Below are positions 63,868 through 64,000 of a stretch of 64,000 nucleotides of DNA, piece by piece. Position 1 is the first letter of the stretch; each line of letters opens with the position of its first letter. The notes under the pieces were generated by a model. That model did not search any database and was not told where the DNA came from. It worked only from the letters and a program-made list of their open reading frames with translations. Source of the stretch: Streptomyces camelliae (lineage in GTDB: Bacteria > Actinomycetota > Actinomycetes > Streptomycetales > Streptomycetaceae). The DNA is taken from NCBI RefSeq assembly GCF_027625935.1, contig NZ_CP115300.1:4960001-5024000 (forward strand). The letters run 5' to 3'. Both the position numbers and the translations under genes were made by a program.

Positions 63868-64000
63868 TCAGCGCGCCGCGGCGAGCACACCCGAGGCGAA
63901 CGACGTGTCGCACACCGGACGGGCGAAGGACTGGGCGCGCGAGGCGCCGTACATGCGCACCGCGGCCTGGCCCAGCGCGCGGGCGATGGACGAGCAGTGC
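63868..64000 (-). CDS. C-terminal end of an unidentified gene
   Basis: The last 43 codons of a minus-strand gene cut by the window edge: HCSSIARALGQAAVRMYGAS and ASGVLAAAR at the end. High third-position GC supports coding. The stretch has two cysteines and no membrane segment; the family cannot be named from this fragment. Confidence 0.6.
   Translation of the reverse strand, partial: HCSSIARALGQAAVRMYGASRAQSFARPVCDTSFASGVLAAAR

Overview
The window is chromosomal DNA from a Streptomyces or a very close actinomycete. The evidence is very high G+C with G or C at nearly every third codon position, frequent GTG starts, several apparently leaderless genes, and the set of genes itself: GlnR, Nur, RsiG, MshA, PhoU/PhoR/PhoP, CarD, DUF397 with Scr1-type XRE regulators, and a LAxTG surface protein. 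From memory, the order of conserved genes matches the central part of the S. coelicolor chromosome (roughly the SCO4155 to SCO4239 interval); this is recollection, not a search.

Layout. 1-5.6 kb: a two-component pair (kinase cut by the left edge), a small unknown protein, an HtrA-like protease without a PDZ domain, a LacI regulator, GlnR and an alpha/beta hydrolase. 5.7-13.7 kb: a ThiS/MoaD-like protein, membrane and secreted small proteins, the sulfurtransferase/DUF1416 pair with a cysteine-containing leader peptide, an LmeA-like protein, a HIT protein and a DsrE operon. 13.9-19.8 kb: an XRE/DUF397 module, a 32-residue membrane peptide, a nitrobindin-like protein, Nur, YgfZ, Dtd, the c-di-GMP-dependent anti-sigma factor RsiG and an Eis-like acetyltransferase. 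19.9-24.1 kb: the least explained part. Three proteins share one domain (stand-alone, fused to a GntR winged helix, and anchored in the membrane), interleaved with two HAD paralogues, one of which has lost its catalytic residues. 24.1-35.2 kb: TetR with a HelD-like RNA-polymerase helicase, an RraA-like protein, a short UvrA-like ABC protein, a divergent MocR/LysE pair, a carboxymuconolactone-decarboxylase-like gene with a broken ECF41 sigma gene, and an XRE/HbhA-like pair. 35.3-46.7 kb: a PP2C phosphatase, an NlpC/P60 hydrolase, a methyltransferase, a LAxTG protein, mycothiol synthase MshA, an AraC/DUF2000 pair and a secreted beta-propeller protein. 46.7-51 kb: phosphoglycerate mutase, an MFS exporter, a DUF2637 protein and two short peptides on the minus strand, one with a double-glycine leader and one cysteine-rich. 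51-64 kb: the phosphate regulon (PhoU against PhoR-PhoP, with PHO boxes between), CarD, IspD-IspF, CysS, RlmB, a DoxX protein and a sugar nucleotidyltransferase.

A striking structural theme is tandem repetition at or across stop codons. The 3' end of phoP is repeated three more times (158-bp unit). The ends of ispF (32-bp units), the PPOX gene (15 bp) and the MFS gene (25 bp) are also repeated. A 17-copy heptamer covers the stop codon of a methyltransferase gene, and a 19-bp array abuts the lacI-type gene. Convergent genes are separated by long perfect hairpins. A short GC-rich mini-element recurs inside two reading frames.
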